Below, piece after piece: positions 62,864 through 64,000 of a DNA stretch of 64,000 bases (the first letter of the stretch is position 1; every line of letters begins with the position of its first letter). The position numbers and the translations under genes were made by a program. Source of the stretch: Gammaproteobacteria bacterium. Lineage in GTDB: Bacteria; Pseudomonadota; Gammaproteobacteria; Enterobacterales; Kangiellaceae. The stretch covers positions 1 through 64,000 of the forward strand of contig JABXHQ010000019.1 in NCBI GenBank assembly GCA_013373545.1, written 5' to 3'. The notes beneath the pieces are model-generated. The model made no database searches. It was not told where the DNA came from and worked only from the letters and a program-made list of their open reading frames with translations.

Positions 62864-63775
62864 ATGTCTAATAGTCAAAGAACATTTAGCATTGGAACAG
62901 TAGCGCGCCTCGTCGGCGTTTCGACTCATGTGTTAAGAGTTTGGGAAAGACGCTACGATTTGCAGTTATCGTCGCGTAACGACAAAGGGCGACGCGTCTA
63001 TTCAGCAACGGAGATTGAAAAGCTTAAGCTGATAAAGCGTGCGTTGGACGCCGGCTATAAAATTTCGGACATCGCTGAAATGAGTTTGAGTGAGCTCTCT
63101 CACCTCGGTACGTCCAGCGGAGAGGCGCAAAACGTAAAGTCGAATAAAGGACGCTATCTAGTTTACGGAGAACGTCTATCGCATTGGTTATTTCGCTCAC
63201 GGTCGGACATTGACTATCGCACTATCGACGACTTGATGCTATTGACTCAAACGATTCATCAGTCGGGCGTGTTTCCTAAAGGCGTTATTTTGGAGTTAGA
63301 TGCAATAACCCCAGAAGTGGAAGAAATGATTTACATCACACGGTTGGAGTTGCCAGAGAATGTCGATATTTGGATCCTCTCTCCTAACGTTGAAAAGTCG
63401 GTAATTATTCGACTCACTCAAGCGCAAATCAGAGTAGTGGATAAGCCTCTGGAGCAACGCAGCGTTGATGACTTGGTGGCACAACTGAAAGGGCAAGCGC
63501 CGGGTCATTTAGAGGCGGCAGCGCAAGAGTTGCAGCCACAACAGCTCAACGCATTGACCGAGCATGACAATCCAATTCTTTGCGATTGCCCAAAACATTT
63601 GGCTGACATTTATATCAAAGTCGATGAGTTCATTCGCTATACGAATGATTGTGAAAAAATGTCGCCCAAAGATAGCGCTGTACATCAATACATTGCAGAG
63701 AAAATGATCGAGTTAAGAGCGCGCGTCACTCAGCTCACGCTAGACGTAGCGAAGATGGACGGATTGGATATTTAG
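62864..63775 (+). CDS. MerR-family regulator, LitR/CarH-like layout
   Basis: I use the ATG at 62864 (MSNSQRTFSIGTVARLVGVS), giving 303 residues, since the preceding 34 residues of the track ORF have no family match and overlap the divergent gene's 5' end. The N-terminal MerR domain (VLRVWERRYDLQLSSRNDKG, RRVYSATEIEKLKLIKRALD) binds DNA. The C-terminal ~200 residues have the size of the helical plus Rossmann module of B12-sensing LitR/CarH proteins, but I see no D-x-H-x-x-G cobalamin motif. It may sense another signal or work with a partner. Confidence 0.78.
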   Translation: MSNSQRTFSIGTVARLVGVSTHVLRVWERRYDLQLSSRNDKGRRVYSATEIEKLKLIKRALDAGYKISDIAEMSLSELSHLGTSSGEAQNVKSNKGRYLVYGERLSHWLFRSRSDIDYRTIDDLMLLTQTIHQSGVFPKGVILELDAITPEVEEMIYITRLELPENVDIWILSPNVEKSVIIRLTQAQIRVVDKPLEQRSVDDLVAQLKGQAPGHLEAAAQELQPQQLNALTEHDNPILCDCPKHLADIYIKVDEFIRYTNDCEKMSPKDSAVHQYIAEKMIELRARVTQLTLDVAKMDGLDI

Positions 63776-63811
63776 CGGCACTCAGAAAGTACCGCTAGAT
63801 ATTAGAATAGT

Positions 63812-64000
63812 TTAACGCTTAAAGTGTAAGTCGAAAAAGTTGCGAATCATATTGAGTCGATGCATCTGCGTTTTCTTGCCGCGAATACTATGTTTCTTGC
63901 CTGGATAATCCATTACAAAGAACGGCAAGTTATTGTCCTGGAGCAGGGTATATAACATCGTACTGTTCTTAAATAAAACATTGTCGTCTGCCATCCCATG
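63812..64000 (-). CDS. S9 prolyl oligopeptidase/dipeptidyl peptidase IV-like, C-terminal fragment
   Basis: The frame is open to the window edge, so the gene starts beyond it; the Met at 63994 is internal. HGMADDNVLFKNSTML holds the catalytic Asp region and MDYPGKKHSIRGKKTQMHR the catalytic His, both typical of DPP IV-like S9 enzymes, ending in NFFDLHFKR. Such peptidases remove N-terminal X-Pro dipeptides. Nothing can be said of the propeller domain or a signal peptide. Confidence 0.85.
   Translation of the reverse strand, partial: HGMADDNVLFKNSTMLYTLLQDNNLPFFVMDYPGKKHSIRGKKTQMHRLNMIRNFFDLHFKR

Noticed and set aside
1-64000. CRISPR arrays, tRNA/rRNA genes, insertion sequences or prophage
   Set aside because: No periodic repeats, cloverleaf-like segments, transposase or phage structural motifs were seen on either strand.

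Overview
This 64 kb window looks like chromosomal DNA of a marine-type gammaproteobacterium. The evidence is the zapA-6S RNA-ygfA locus, the ygfB-pepP-ubiH-ubiI operon, an OmpR/EnvZ pair, Rsd, DsbB, Tex and a short ACT-type SerA. Base composition is moderate and the first half is visibly AT-rich. An oceanospirillalean relative such as Kangiellaceae is my best guess, at low confidence. There are no tRNA, rRNA, CRISPR, prophage or insertion-sequence signals.

Region 1 (1 to about 32.7 kb) is a large exopolysaccharide locus of the exosortase-A (XrtA/PEP-CTERM) associated type. It opens with a tightly coupled modification operon: the end of a GH2 beta-mannosidase-like protein, two fused double-domain alpha/beta hydrolases around a formyltransferase, and two acyltransferase-3 membrane proteins around an SGNH-hydrolase lipoprotein. 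The middle holds five glycosyltransferases, three CE4-type deacetylases, an AsnB-type amidotransferase, two sulfotransferases, a Wzx flippase, a Wzy/ligase-type polymerase, a secreted polysaccharide-lyase-like protein, a FemAB-like protein and a DegT-type aminotransferase. The export end is a minus-strand run: Wza-type export lipoprotein, Wzz/GumC-type chain-length protein, a BY-kinase-like protein whose ATP-binding motifs are destroyed, and an outer-membrane beta-barrel. A sigma54-type promoter lies just ahead of wza, and an orphan acyl carrier protein gene lies upstream of it. The exosortase, its AAA ATPase partner, the priming sugar transferase and the PrsK/PrsR regulators are not in the window.

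Region 2 (32.8 to about 57 kb) is mostly conserved housekeeping: serA, rpiA, an EVE-domain protein, a 53-residue membrane peptide missed by the ORF track, ygfA, 6S RNA, zapA, a ZapB-like coiled coil, ygfB, pepP, ubiH, ubiI, envZ/ompR, tex, a Yip1-family protein, dsbB, a PAS histidine kinase, rsd, a monooxygenase-fold protein, an Mpo1-like protein, an FKBP isomerase lipoprotein, a WD40 lipoprotein, an M28 peptidase, bioA and rsmE. A candidate small RNA with its own promoter and terminator lies between tex and a 60-residue membrane peptide.

Region 3 (57 to 64 kb) has a hybrid kinase plus a stand-alone receiver, a GNAT acetyltransferase, cytochrome b561, YceI, and a divergent pair of a sigma70-family factor and a MerR-type regulator. 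The latter set recalls light- or oxidative-stress modules of other proteobacteria. The window ends in the C-terminus of a dipeptidyl-peptidase IV-like S9 peptidase.
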